Positions 17,101 through 25,102 of a stretch of DNA of 64,000 nucleotides are shown here, piece after piece; position 1 is the stretch's first letter, and each line of letters starts with the position of its first letter. The DNA is from Clostridia bacterium (GTDB lineage: Bacteria; Bacillota; Clostridia; Christensenellales; Aristaeellaceae), in assembly GCA_017512905.1 (NCBI GenBank), contig JAFWEL010000130.1:186001-250000 (forward strand), written 5' to 3'. Both the position numbers and the translations under genes were made by a program. The notes under the pieces are model-generated. The model did no database searches, was not told where the DNA came from, and worked only from the letters and a program-made list of their open reading frames with translations.

Positions 17101-18879
17101 ATGCGCATGCGCAGAAAGCCCTGGACCGAGCCCAAGCTGGCCGCCTGTCCCTATTTTATTGAAGAGCCTTCCCGTCACCGGGGCCACTGGCGCGAGCAGT
17201 TCGCGGACCCCGACCGGTCCCTCTGCCTTGAAATCGGCTGCGGCAAGGGCGTTTCCACGGTGCGGATGGCCCATGACAACCCGGAAATCAACTACGTCGC
17301 CATCGACGAGGTTCGCACCGTGCTGGCGGTGTCCGTGCGCAACACGGAGCGGGAATACGGGGATCATCCCCCGGCAAACCTGGTCTTTTCAGAGGTGGAT
17401 GCCATGCGCATCTACGACACCTTCAGCGCCGCGGACGGCATCAGTCGCATCTACATCAATTTCCCCAACCCCTGGGACGAGCGGGCCAAGCACCACAAGC
17501 GCCGCCTGACCCACCCGCGACAGCTGTTACAGTACCGCGAGTTTCTCTCACCGGGCGGGGAAATCTGGTTCAAGACGGACAACGACGCCCTGTTCACCGC
17601 CACAAAGCGCTATATGGGCGAATGTGGCTTCGAAATCCGCTATCTGACGGACGACCTGCATGGCTCGGGATTTCAGCCGAACTACGTCTCCGAGCACGAG
17701 CGACTGTACGTCGGGCAGGGCAAGGCGATCCACTTTATGATCGCGAAAATGACGCCGTTGAGCGGCGAATATGACAAACACACAAACGGAGGAAAGGACA
17801 TGAGCAACTTCTTTGAAAGCAACCGGGAACGACTGGAAAGTTTCACCCGCATCTCCACCAGCGTCGGCGCGCGGGCGGACTATGTGCAGGGCGGCGGCGG
17901 CAACACCTCGGCGAAGCTGGAGGGCGGCCTGATGGCCATCAAGGCCTCGGGCTACTGCCTGAAGGACATTCGCCCCGACAAGGCCTATGCCGTGCTGGAT
18001 TACGAGGCCCTGCGCCGCTTTTACAACAATACCGACCCCGCCACCCTTGAGGACGTGGAGAAGGCCGGCAGTGAGGTCGCCAAGGCCAATACAAAGGCCA
18101 TCGATGGCCTCGCGGCACTGCGGCCCTCCGTGGAGGCGGGCTTCCATTCGATTCTGGACACCTACGTGGCCCACAGCCACAGCGTGTATGCCAACCTGGC
18201 CGCCTGCAGCGTCGAGCTGGAGGCCATCGTCAGGGACGCCCTGGCGGACGCCGACTACAGCTGGGGCTGGGTCAGCTATGTGGACCCCGGCGCGAGGCTC
18301 ACCTTCTCCATCCGGGATGAGGTCCGGCGCGTGGAGGCCGAGACGGGCCGCCGTCCCGCCGCCATCTTCATGCAGAACCACGGCTTGATCGCCCACAGCG
18401 ACGATCCCGATGAGTGCCTGCGCATCCACACCGACGTGAACGACCGCATCGCGAAAGCCTTCGACATCGAGAACGGCAGTTTCCCAGCGGTGGGTGTGAA
18501 GGACATCGGCGACGGTCTGGTGGAAGCGGACTGCCCCTTCCTGACCGAACAGCTGGCCACCGGCGATTTCACCGAGAAGTTCCTGCTGGAATCCCCCCTC
18601 TACCCCGACCAGCTGGTGTTCCTCACCGGCGCGTTCAGCTTCGGCGAGGGCAGGCCGGAGGCGGGCATGGCTGTCTGCAATCCGAAGACCGGCGTCGTGA
18701 CCTTCAACATGCCCGCCGCCAAGGCCCAGGTAATCGCCGAGACGCTGACCGCCGTGCTGTTCATCTGCCGCGCCATCGAAAAGAAGGGCTACACCCTCTC
18801 CACCATGGGCGAGGCCGCCAAGGCCTTCATCGCCAACTGGGAGAGCGAAAAATACCGCAAGTCCCTGGCCGGAAAATAA
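17101..18879 (+). CDS. trmB: TrmB tRNA (guanine-46-N7)-methyltransferase, in frame with a class II aldolase
   Basis: Residues 1 to about 217 are TrmB, which methylates G46 in the variable loop of tRNAs. It has the opening MRMRRKPWTEPKL, the SAM loop LEIGCGKGVSTVRMA, NFPNPWDERAKHHKRRL and the substrate block FKTDNDALF. ATG 17101 follows GAGAGGG. No stop codon occurs at the expected end (about HFMIAK, near 17749). The frame runs on through a linker of some 17 residues into a class II aldolase, giving 592 residues. Removing one A from the AAAA run at 17746-17749 would create TGA exactly there. So this is either a true fusion or a one-base insertion (biological or assembly). The aldolase part has its own ribosome-binding site. 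Confidence 0.88.
   Translation: MRMRRKPWTEPKLAACPYFIEEPSRHRGHWREQFADPDRSLCLEIGCGKGVSTVRMAHDNPEINYVAIDEVRTVLAVSVRNTEREYGDHPPANLVFSEVDAMRIYDTFSAADGISRIYINFPNPWDERAKHHKRRLTHPRQLLQYREFLSPGGEIWFKTDNDALFTATKRYMGECGFEIRYLTDDLHGSGFQPNYVSEHERLYVGQGKAIHFMIAKMTPLSGEYDKHTNGGKDMSNFFESNRERLESFTRISTSVGARADYVQGGGGNTSAKLEGGLMAIKASGYCLKDIRPDKAYAVLDYEALRRFYNNTDPATLEDVEKAGSEVAKANTKAIDGLAALRPSVEAGFHSILDTYVAHSHSVYANLAACSVELEAIVRDALADADYSWGWVSYVDPGARLTFSIRDEVRRVEAETGRRPAAIFMQNHGLIAHSDDPDECLRIHTDVNDRIAKAFDIENGSFPAVGVKDIGDGLVEADCPFLTEQLATGDFTEKFLLESPLYPDQLVFLTGAFSFGEGRPEAGMAVCNPKTGVVTFNMPAAKAQVIAETLTAVLFICRAIEKKGYTLSTMGEAAKAFIANWESEKYRKSLAGK
17800..18879 (+). CDS. Class II aldolase/adducin-family protein
   Basis: If translated from ATG 17800, which has GGAGGAAAGGAC upstream, this is a 359-residue class II aldolase-like protein. 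Its landmarks are GGGGNTSAKL, MAIKASGYCL, the metal-ligand histidines in AHSHSVYANLAAC and FMQNHGLIAHSDD, and a C-terminal extension. Relatives cleave sugar-phosphate aldols such as fuculose or rhamnulose 1-phosphate. This version resembles the uncharacterised group of bacterial aldolase-domain proteins, and its substrate is not evident. It shares a reading frame with trmB without an intervening stop. A small hairpin (18889-18906) follows. Confidence 0.8.
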   Translation: MSNFFESNRERLESFTRISTSVGARADYVQGGGGNTSAKLEGGLMAIKASGYCLKDIRPDKAYAVLDYEALRRFYNNTDPATLEDVEKAGSEVAKANTKAIDGLAALRPSVEAGFHSILDTYVAHSHSVYANLAACSVELEAIVRDALADADYSWGWVSYVDPGARLTFSIRDEVRRVEAETGRRPAAIFMQNHGLIAHSDDPDECLRIHTDVNDRIAKAFDIENGSFPAVGVKDIGDGLVEADCPFLTEQLATGDFTEKFLLESPLYPDQLVFLTGAFSFGEGRPEAGMAVCNPKTGVVTFNMPAAKAQVIAETLTAVLFICRAIEKKGYTLSTMGEAAKAFIANWESEKYRKSLAGK

Positions 18880-18888
18880 AAAAGCTCT

Positions 18889-18906
18889 GGCGGCCCAAAG
18901 GCCGCC
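18889..18906 (+). other. Hairpin between the aldolase and the NlpC/P60 gene
   Basis: GGCGGCC-CAAA-GGCCGCC forms a 7-bp GC stem without a T-tract. It may protect or separate transcripts rather than terminate. Confidence 0.4.
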
Positions 18907-18945
18907 GCTGCAAACCATTACGAAGGTTACAAAGGAGCACCCCGT

Positions 18946-19659
18946 ATGCATCGTCCCCGCTTTCGCCCCTTCCGCAAGGCCCGCTTTTTCCTGATCCAGA
19001 CGGTCGCGCTGTGGCTGTGCCTGATGCTGATTTGTCTGACGTCCTCGGGCTTCACCCAGGGCGAGGTGGTGGTCATGCGGGCTCTGGAGCACCTGGGCAA
19101 GCCCTACGTGCTGGGCGCGGCGGGGCCGGACCGGTTCGATTGCAGCGGCCTGGTGATGTACTGCCTGACGCCCGAGGGCTTTGAGTTCCCCTATCATTCC
19201 GCCGAGATCATCGGCACCGACGAGCGCTATCCGCTGATCACCAATCCCCGCGACCTGCTGGCCGGGGACGTGATCTGCTTTGACACCGTTCAGGACCGGG
19301 ACCCCAGCGACCACATGGGCTTCTGGATCGGCGGCAACCGCTTCGTCCACGCCTCCTCCACCGGCGAGGTCAAGATCAGCGCGCTGGAGGACTTTTATCT
19401 TGAGAGGTTCACCGGCGCACGGCGCTATGTCCAGGTCTACACCTACCTGCCCACCGGAAAACAGATCGGCGAATGGTTCGAGGGCACCGGCATCCCTGAA
19501 AAGCTGAGGCCAGTGCGGGAGTGGATCGATTCGCTGCAGATCGCCGAGAGGCTGAAGCCGGTGCGGGACTGGTTTGACAGCCTTCAGATCAGAGAAAAGA
19601 TTGATGCATTGAAAGGAAAAATCACCGACCTATGGAACAGTTTCTTCAGGAAACCCTGA
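18946..19659 (+). CDS. NlpC/P60 family cell-wall peptidase with C-terminal repeats
   Basis: This 237-residue exported or membrane-anchored protein begins with a basic N-terminus and a hydrophobic helix (FLIQTVALWLCLMLICLTSS). An NlpC/P60 domain follows, with the catalytic Cys in DRFDCSGLVMYC, His in DHMGFWIG and a third polar site in RFVHASSTGEV. Such enzymes cut peptide stems of peptidoglycan. Residues 187-218 are two tandem copies of a 16-residue unit, LRPVREWIDSLQIAER and LKPVRDWFDSLQIREK. The gene overlaps cobT by 28 bases, so it is co-transcribed with the cobalamin genes although its role is unrelated. Confidence 0.85.
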   Translation: MHRPRFRPFRKARFFLIQTVALWLCLMLICLTSSGFTQGEVVVMRALEHLGKPYVLGAAGPDRFDCSGLVMYCLTPEGFEFPYHSAEIIGTDERYPLITNPRDLLAGDVICFDTVQDRDPSDHMGFWIGGNRFVHASSTGEVKISALEDFYLERFTGARRYVQVYTYLPTGKQIGEWFEGTGIPEKLRPVREWIDSLQIAERLKPVRDWFDSLQIREKIDALKGKITDLWNSFFRKP

Positions 19660-20729
19660 GCCAGATCCGCGAGCCCGACCGCGAGGCCATGGCGCTCGCC
19701 CTGGCCCGACAGGAGAGCCTCGCCAAGCCGCCCCACAGCCTGGGCAAGCTGGAGGACCTCTCCGTCAAGCTGGCCGGCATGACGGGCAGGCTCTACAACC
19801 CGGTGGACCGTCGCCGGGTGCTGATATTCGCGTCGGACAACGGCATTTTCGAGGAGGGCGTCTCCAGCTGCCCCCAGAGCGTGACGCTGAGCCAGACCAT
19901 CAACTTTACCCGCGGACTGACCGGCGTGGCCGTGCTGGCCCGCCATTTCCACACCGAGCTGGACGTGATGGACGTGGGCATCAACGCCGACTTCCATCAG
20001 ACCGGTGTGCGGGATGTGAAGATCGCCCATGGCACACGGAACTTCGCCAGGGAACACGCCATGAGCCGGGAGCAGGTGGAACGCGCCCTGCAAATCGGCA
20101 TCGCGGCGGCCCGTCGGGCGGCCGACGAGGGCATCCAGATCATCGGCGTGGGCGAGATGGGTATCGGCAACACCACCACCTCCAGCGCAGTGCTCTCCAC
20201 GCTGCTGGGCCTGCCCGCGTCGCAAACCGTCAGCCGCGGGGCGGGCATCAACAATGAAGCCTACGCCCGGAAAATCGCGCTGATCGACAGCGCCATTGCC
20301 CGCTGGCAGCCCGACCCCCAAGACCCGGTGGACGTGCTGATGAAGGTGGGCGGCTTCGACCTGGCCGCCATGTGCGGGGCCTATCTGGGCGCGGCGGCAG
20401 CAAGGCTGCCCGTGGTGATCGACGGCTTCATCAGCGTCGTGGCGGCGCTGTGCGCGTTCCGGCTGAACCCCCTCGCCGCGGCCTATATGATCCCCTCCCA
20501 TGCCTCGGTGGAGAAGGGCTATTCCATCGCCATGGAAGCCATGGGCCTGGAACCGATGCTGTTGATGAACATGCGCCTGGGCGAGGGCAGCGGCTGTCCC
20601 ATCGCCTTCGAGCTGGTGGCCGCGTCCCAGAGCGTGATCCGCAACATGGCCACCTTCGAGGAAGCCGCCATCGACGATGGCTACCTCGCCGAGATTCGCG
20701 GCAACAAGACCTTCCTGGGAGAGGCATGA
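19632..20729 (+). CDS. cobT: Nicotinate-nucleotide--dimethylbenzimidazole phosphoribosyltransferase
   Basis: The 365-residue enzyme makes alpha-ribazole 5'-phosphate, activating the lower-ligand base of cobalamin. Family blocks seen are KPPHSLGKLEDL, IFASDNGIFEEGVSSCPQSVT, GEMGIGNTTTSSAVL and KVGGFDLAAMCGAYLGAA. The catalytic glutamate region near the end (GEGSGCPIAFELV) is also present. It is the first gene of the overlapping run cobT-cobU-cobS-cobU-like-cobC. Its start lies inside the end of the NlpC/P60 gene, and the next gene overlaps its stop. Confidence 0.95.
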   Translation: MEQFLQETLSQIREPDREAMALALARQESLAKPPHSLGKLEDLSVKLAGMTGRLYNPVDRRRVLIFASDNGIFEEGVSSCPQSVTLSQTINFTRGLTGVAVLARHFHTELDVMDVGINADFHQTGVRDVKIAHGTRNFAREHAMSREQVERALQIGIAAARRAADEGIQIIGVGEMGIGNTTTSSAVLSTLLGLPASQTVSRGAGINNEAYARKIALIDSAIARWQPDPQDPVDVLMKVGGFDLAAMCGAYLGAAAARLPVVIDGFISVVAALCAFRLNPLAAAYMIPSHASVEKGYSIAMEAMGLEPMLLMNMRLGEGSGCPIAFELVAASQSVIRNMATFEEAAIDDGYLAEIRGNKTFLGEA

Positions 20730-21259
20730 TGAGCACCTACATCTCCGGCGGCTGTAAGAACGGCAAGTCCTTTTACGCCCAGCGAGTGGCGAAGGCCAGC
20801 GGAACCCCTCTTTACTACATCGCCACGATGATCCCCGGTGATGAAGAGGATTATGCCCGCATCCGCCGCCACCGGGACGAGCGGGCCGGCTGGGGCTTTG
20901 AGACACTGGAATGTAATCGGGACATACTGTCCTGCCTCGACCATGCCGACCCGAAGGGCTCGTTCCTGCTGGACAGCGTGACCGCGCTGCTGTCCAACGA
21001 GATGTTCCCCCACGAGGGCGTGGACATGGACGCAGCTGAGCGGATCGCCGGGGCGCTGGAAACCTTCGTCGACCGCGCGCCCAATACGGTACTGGTGTCC
21101 GACTACATCTTTTCCGACGCCCTGCTGTATGACGACCTGACGGAGGCCTACCGCCGGGGACTCGCGTTCATCGATCGCCGCATGGCCGCCCGCTGTGACA
21201 ATGTGATCGAGGTCGTGGCCGGGCAATACATCGTCCACAAGGGGGCCCTGCCGGTATGA
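20729..21259 (+). CDS. cobU: Adenosylcobinamide kinase / phosphate guanylyltransferase (CobU type)
   Basis: This 176-residue protein is the probable CobU: it phosphorylates adenosylcobinamide and transfers GMP to it. It has the P-loop GGCKNGKSFYAQ and the region RIRRHRDERAGW, where the histidine should carry the GMP. The block that normally reads NEVGxGIVP is replaced by SDYIFSDALLYDDL, so the C-terminal half is divergent. Start ATG 20729 or 20726 follows GGAGAGG. It overlaps cobS by 4 bases. A second, shorter CobU-like protein is encoded two genes on. Confidence 0.82.
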   Translation: MSTYISGGCKNGKSFYAQRVAKASGTPLYYIATMIPGDEEDYARIRRHRDERAGWGFETLECNRDILSCLDHADPKGSFLLDSVTALLSNEMFPHEGVDMDAAERIAGALETFVDRAPNTVLVSDYIFSDALLYDDLTEAYRRGLAFIDRRMAARCDNVIEVVAGQYIVHKGALPV

Positions 21260-22017
21260 AGCGATTCTGGAACGCCTTCTGCATGTGCTACAGCATGTTC
21301 ACCGCGCTCCCCTGCCCCTACCGCCCCTGGGACGAGGACGCCCGGGATATGATGCTGGTGTGCCTGCCCCTCGTCGGCGCGCTGCTGGGGCTGCTTTGGG
21401 CCGTGCTGGCGGCGCTGGGCAGGTTGATACTGGTTCCCACGCTGAACGCGGCGCTCGTCGCGGCGCTGCCCTGGCTGCTGACCGGCTTTATCCACCTGGA
21501 CGGCTACATGGACACCTGCGACGCCATACTGTCCTGGCGGCCGCTGGAGCAGAGGCTGCGCATCCTCAAGGACGTGCACACCGGGGCATTCGCCGTGGTG
21601 GGACTGGGGCTGCTGATGATGTTCTCCTACGCTTCCACCGTCACCATGGCATGGGACGACCTGCGGCCGCTGCTGTTCATCCCGGTCATCTCTCGGTGCG
21701 GCTCGGCCATCTGTGTGCTGACCCTGAAGCCCATCGGCCACAGCGAATACGCCAAAACCGAGGGCAAGTCCGGGCAGCGCGTCGCCGTCGCCGTCATCTG
21801 GCTCATCGCCGTGGCCGCCTGCTGGATCTGGCTGGGACGCCCTGTGATCATACCGGTCGTCCAGACGCTGGCCTATGGGCTGGCGATGCTCTGGGGCTAT
21901 CGGACGTTGAAGGGTGTGTCCGGCGATTTGGCCGGGTTCGCGCTGACCGTTTCGGAGTGCGCGGCGCTGATGGCGCTGGCAAACCTGCACCTGTGGTTTG
22001 AAGGAGGCTTCGTATGA
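21256..22017 (+). CDS. cobS: Adenosylcobinamide-GDP ribazoletransferase (cobalamin synthase)
   Basis: This 253-residue integral membrane enzyme joins adenosylcobinamide-GDP to alpha-ribazole(-phosphate), the last step of nucleotide-loop assembly. The diagnostic metal-binding stretch LTGFIHLDGYMDTCDA is present, followed by ILKDVHTGAFAVVGLG; several hydrophobic helices span the rest. Length and context between CobU and CobC homologues support the call. Confidence 0.94.
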   Translation: MKRFWNAFCMCYSMFTALPCPYRPWDEDARDMMLVCLPLVGALLGLLWAVLAALGRLILVPTLNAALVAALPWLLTGFIHLDGYMDTCDAILSWRPLEQRLRILKDVHTGAFAVVGLGLLMMFSYASTVTMAWDDLRPLLFIPVISRCGSAICVLTLKPIGHSEYAKTEGKSGQRVAVAVIWLIAVAACWIWLGRPVIIPVVQTLAYGLAMLWGYRTLKGVSGDLAGFALTVSECAALMALANLHLWFEGGFV

Positions 22018-22394
22018 TCCTGATTATCGGCGGCAGCTATCAGGGCAAGCTGGATTACGCCCGGGAGCGCTTCGGCCTGACGGACGACGCCATCCAGGTG
22101 TGCACCGAGGATACGCTTGCGCTGGATTTCTCCCGGCGTTGCGTGGCCTACATCGATCGCTTCGCCTTGAACCGCGTCCGGTCGAGATTGGAGCCTGCGG
22201 ACGCCCTTCTGACCGACCCCGGTCGGTTAAAGGATATGATCTTCATCGCCAACGACGTCTCCGGTGGCGTCGTGCCCATGGACCCGGTGCTGCGCGCCTG
22301 GCGGGAGGCCTGTGGACGCATGAATATGAGGCTGGCCCGGCAGGCCGATGAGGTCTGGCGGTTGTTCTGCGGGATACCGCAGCGCATCCGATGA
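22014..22394 (+). CDS. Short CobU-like protein with degenerate P-loop
   Basis: This 126-residue protein resembles the two ends of CobU without its middle. The start IIGGSYQGKLDYARE is a P-loop with Lys kept but the following Ser replaced by Leu. The C-terminal part FIANDVSGGVVPMDPVLRAW and MNMRLARQADEVWRLFCGIP closely follows the CobU NEVGxGIVP block and tail. The segment with the guanylylated histidine is missing. It overlaps cobS by 4 bases and cobC by 4. It may complement the divergent CobU upstream as a second subunit, or be regulatory. Confidence 0.75.
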   Translation: MILIIGGSYQGKLDYARERFGLTDDAIQVCTEDTLALDFSRRCVAYIDRFALNRVRSRLEPADALLTDPGRLKDMIFIANDVSGGVVPMDPVLRAWREACGRMNMRLARQADEVWRLFCGIPQRIR

Positions 22395-22966
22395 GGGCGC
22401 TGTACCTGCTGCGCCACGGCATGACCGAGGCCAACGAACGGCGCATCTATTGCGGCCGCACCGACCTGCCCCTGTCGGAAGGCGGCCGGAAACAGGCTCT
22501 CGAGATCGCCCAATCCCGTTCGCTGCCGGATTGCGAGCTGTACCTGTCCAGCGGGATGGCGCGGGCCGATGAAACCTTGTTTATTCTGACGGGGCACAAG
22601 GCCGACCGCGTCCTGCCCTCCCTTTCGGAAATGGACTTTGGCCGGTTTGAGATGCTCGGCTACGATTCGCTGAAGCGCGATGCCGATTACCTGCGCTGGA
22701 TCGGGGACGGGACCGGCACCGTCGCCTGTCCCGACGGCGAATCCACCGGGGCGTTCCGGCGCAGGGTGCTTTCCGCCGGCGAAGCGCTGCTGGCCCTTAG
22801 CTGGGAATCCGCCCTGGTGGTCTGTCACGGCGGCGTGATCGTCAACCTGATGGGCAAATGGTTTCCATTGGAGGGCCGGGGCTTCTACGAATGGCAACCC
22901 GCTGCCTGCGGGGGCTGGCGCGTGTTGTTTGAGCAGCGCAGACCCATTCGATTTGAACCCGTATAA
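22391..22966 (+). CDS. cobC: Alpha-ribazole phosphatase-type histidine phosphatase
   Basis: This 191-residue histidine phosphatase begins LYLLRHGMTEAN, with RHG carrying the phospho-histidine. It has GRTDLPLSEGGRKQA and the second His in VVCHGGVIVNLM. In the cob operon its likely role is removal of the phosphate from alpha-ribazole phosphate or adenosylcobalamin phosphate. Family-only evidence would allow other phosphoglycerate-mutase-like roles; the operon makes CobC the best call. It closes the run and is followed by a hairpin. Confidence 0.85.
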   Translation: MRALYLLRHGMTEANERRIYCGRTDLPLSEGGRKQALEIAQSRSLPDCELYLSSGMARADETLFILTGHKADRVLPSLSEMDFGRFEMLGYDSLKRDADYLRWIGDGTGTVACPDGESTGAFRRRVLSAGEALLALSWESALVVCHGGVIVNLMGKWFPLEGRGFYEWQPAACGGWRVLFEQRRPIRFEPV

Positions 22967-22967
22967 C

Positions 22968-22993
22968 CCTGTCTGCGGGACTTCGCGGACAGG
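22968..22993 (+). terminator. Hairpin at the end of the cob operon
   Basis: CCTGTCTGCG and CGCGGACAGG form a stem with one mismatch and a short loop right after the cobC stop. There is no T-tract, so termination may be weak. Confidence 0.45.
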
Positions 22994-23035
22994 TAAGATA
23001 TTATCCCTTATCGCACAATCAAGGAGGTTTCCACC

Positions 23036-23377
23036 ATGAGGTACAAGGCCATACTCGCGGATCTCGCCCGCAAGCGCTATCCCCTTTCCATCATGCTGAT
23101 CGTCATCGGCGTGTTGGTCATCCCGTTCCCCTATCTGTTCATCCATTTTGGACTGGAGTTCACCAACTTCTGGTGGTCGCTGTTTGGCATTTGCAGCGGG
23201 ATCGTGACGGGCAGCGTGATCATCGGGTTGGGCTCGCTGGTGGAGGACATTCACGACATCTCGATGCACACCGTAGGCTATGACCTGGAGATCGGCGAGC
23301 TTCCCGAAGAAGCCTATGAGCAGGCGGAGGAGAGCGACGAATCGCAGAAGGACGAAAAGGCACACGACGAGACATGA
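23036..23377 (+). CDS. Small two-helix membrane protein
   Basis: This 113-residue protein has a basic N-terminus, two hydrophobic helices (SIMLIVIGVLVIPFPYLFI and LFGICSGIVTGSVIIGLGSL) and an acidic C-terminal tail. No family is recognised. A strong AAGGAGGTTTCCACC ribosome-binding site precedes ATG 23036. It is followed by a good terminator. Confidence 0.6.
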   Translation: MRYKAILADLARKRYPLSIMLIVIGVLVIPFPYLFIHFGLEFTNFWWSLFGICSGIVTGSVIIGLGSLVEDIHDISMHTVGYDLEIGELPEEAYEQAEESDESQKDEKAHDET

Positions 23378-23441
23378 GGAGCGAACAGCCTTTTCCGTCC
23401 GTGGTCCTTTGGGAGAATTAATATATTGTTAATTGTAATGT

Positions 23442-23473
23442 AATGAGAATCGAATATTCGGTTCTCATTTTTG
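23442..23473 (+). terminator. Rho-independent terminator
   Basis: AATGAGAA (23442-23449) and TTCTCATT (23462-23469) form a stem, with inner GAATATTC, followed by a T-tract. Confidence 0.75.
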
Positions 23474-23480
23474 TCATCCC

Positions 23481-23509
23481 TTGTGAACTTTTTGCGCGGG
23501 AGTTATGAT
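23481..23509 (+). promoter_or_regulatory. Promoter of the preA-like gene
   Basis: TTGTGA (23481-23486) and TATGAT (23504-23509) are spaced by 17 bases, 31 bases before the GTG start. Confidence 0.6.
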
Positions 23510-23539
23510 AAAATGGTTTACGAAAAGAGGTGATCCATT

Positions 23540-25045
23540 GTGATTCAGAGCGAGCCGATGATTTCCAGGCTGGACATGGTCCGCTGCGCCCTGTGCCATG
23601 ACGCGCCATGCGACGCGGCCTGCGATAAGCTGGAGCCCTCCGGCATACTGCGCAGCATCTGGCTGCGCAACGAACAGGGGGCGGTTTCCCGGCTTCCCGA
23701 GGAAAACCCCTGCGTGGCATGTGCCGCGCCCTGTGAGTGGGCCTGTGTGCGACAGGGCCAAATCCCCATCCGTGGCCTGATGAAACGACTGTACGCCCAG
23801 GTAAAGCCCGAGGTGGAAACTCCTGTTCCCGCGGACGAGAGCCGCCTGCGGTGCGAGCTGTGCGGCATACCGCTGGAAAACCCCTTCCTGCTGTCCTCCT
23901 CAGTGGTCGCCAGCACCTACGAGATGTGCGCCCGCGCCTTCGAGGCGGGCTGGGCCGGCGCATGCTTCAAGACCATCTGCGCGCTGGACATTCACGAGGC
24001 ATCCCCCCGATATTCCGCCGTCACCGACGCCGCAGGCGGCATCGTGGGCTTCAAGAACATCGAACAGCTCTCCACTCAGAGCGTGGCGGAGAACATGGAA
24101 GCCTTCCGCAAGCTGAAGGCGAATTACCCCTCCAAGTTTATACTCGCCTCCATCATGGGACAAAATGAGGCGGAATGGGGCGTTCTGGCCCGGATCTGCG
24201 AGGATAACGGCGCTGACGCGGTGGAGCTGAACTTCTCCTGTCCCAACATGGCTGAGGGCGGCCTGGGATCAGATATCGGCCAGGTGCCGGAACTGGTGGA
24301 GCGGTTCACCGCCGCCGCCAAATGGGCCTGCGGCATACCGGTGCTGGCAAAGCTGACGCCGAACGTCGCCAACATGAGCCCCGCCGCCGAAGCAGCCAGG
24401 CGCGGCGGCGCAGACGGCATCGCCGCCATCAATACCATCAAGTCCGTGATCGGCCTGAACATCCACACCTTCGTCTCCTCCCCCTCGGTGCACGGCCACA
24501 GCGCCGTGGGCGGCTACAGCGGCAACGCCGTAAAACCCATCGCCCTGCGCTTTATCGCGGAGCTGGCCCAGAACCCGGCGCTGAAGGGCATGCACATCTC
24601 CGCCATGGGCGGCGTGGAGACCTGGCAGGACGCGCTGGAATTCATGCTGCTGGGCGGCGGATCCATCCAGGTGACCACCGCCGTAATGCAATACGGCTAC
24701 AGGATCATCGACGATCTGAAGGAGGGGCTGAACCTGTACCTGGCGGAGAAGGGCTTTTCCAGTGTCGCCCAAATCGTCGGCCTGGGCCTGGACGCGCTGA
24801 GTCCGACCACGGATGTGCTGGAGCGGGATACCGTCATGTTTCCGAGGTTTATCCGGGACCGGTGCATCGGCTGTGGGCGCTGCGAAATCTCCTGCGCCGA
24901 CGGCGGCCATCAGGCCATCCGACTGAACGCTCAGCGTGCGCCGGTGCTCAACGGCAAGCGCTGCGTGGGCTGCCACCTGTGCGTACTGGTCTGTCCCCAG
25001 AGGGCCATCGTTCCCAGCGGAAAGCGCATCGCGCCGAAGCGGTGA
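23540..25045 (+). CDS. PreA-type dihydropyrimidine dehydrogenase-like flavo-iron-sulfur protein
   Basis: This 501-residue protein joins three parts. Residues 1-95 are a Cys-rich domain (CALCHDAPCDAAC, then CVACAAPCEWAC) like the N-terminal 4Fe-4S domain of PreT/GltD. Residues about 105-430 are an FMN TIM barrel with ELNFSCPNMAEGGLGSDIGQ, AKLTPNVANMSPAAEAA and GIAAINTIKS, typical of PreA. The C-terminus is a two-cluster ferredoxin (CIGCGRCEISC and CVGCHLCVLVC). PreA normally pairs with the NAD(P)H-flavoprotein PreT, but no PreT is encoded beside it. The start GTG 23540 has AGAGGTGATC upstream. The substrate is probably a pyrimidine, but the missing partner leaves the electron donor unknown. 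Confidence 0.85.
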   Translation: MIQSEPMISRLDMVRCALCHDAPCDAACDKLEPSGILRSIWLRNEQGAVSRLPEENPCVACAAPCEWACVRQGQIPIRGLMKRLYAQVKPEVETPVPADESRLRCELCGIPLENPFLLSSSVVASTYEMCARAFEAGWAGACFKTICALDIHEASPRYSAVTDAAGGIVGFKNIEQLSTQSVAENMEAFRKLKANYPSKFILASIMGQNEAEWGVLARICEDNGADAVELNFSCPNMAEGGLGSDIGQVPELVERFTAAAKWACGIPVLAKLTPNVANMSPAAEAARRGGADGIAAINTIKSVIGLNIHTFVSSPSVHGHSAVGGYSGNAVKPIALRFIAELAQNPALKGMHISAMGGVETWQDALEFMLLGGGSIQVTTAVMQYGYRIIDDLKEGLNLYLAEKGFSSVAQIVGLGLDALSPTTDVLERDTVMFPRFIRDRCIGCGRCEISCADGGHQAIRLNAQRAPVLNGKRCVGCHLCVLVCPQRAIVPSGKRIAPKR

Positions 25046-25055
25046 ACGCCTAATA

Positions 25056-25102
25056 AAGCCAAACTGGCTGCAATTCATGAGTTGCAGCCAGTTTGGTTTA
25101 TT
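25056..25102. terminator. Bidirectional terminator
   Basis: AAACTGGCTGCAA (25061-25073) and TTGCAGCCAGTTT (25082-25094) form a 13-bp stem with T-rich tails on both strands. It separates the convergent preA-like and DUF2284 genes. Confidence 0.9.
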
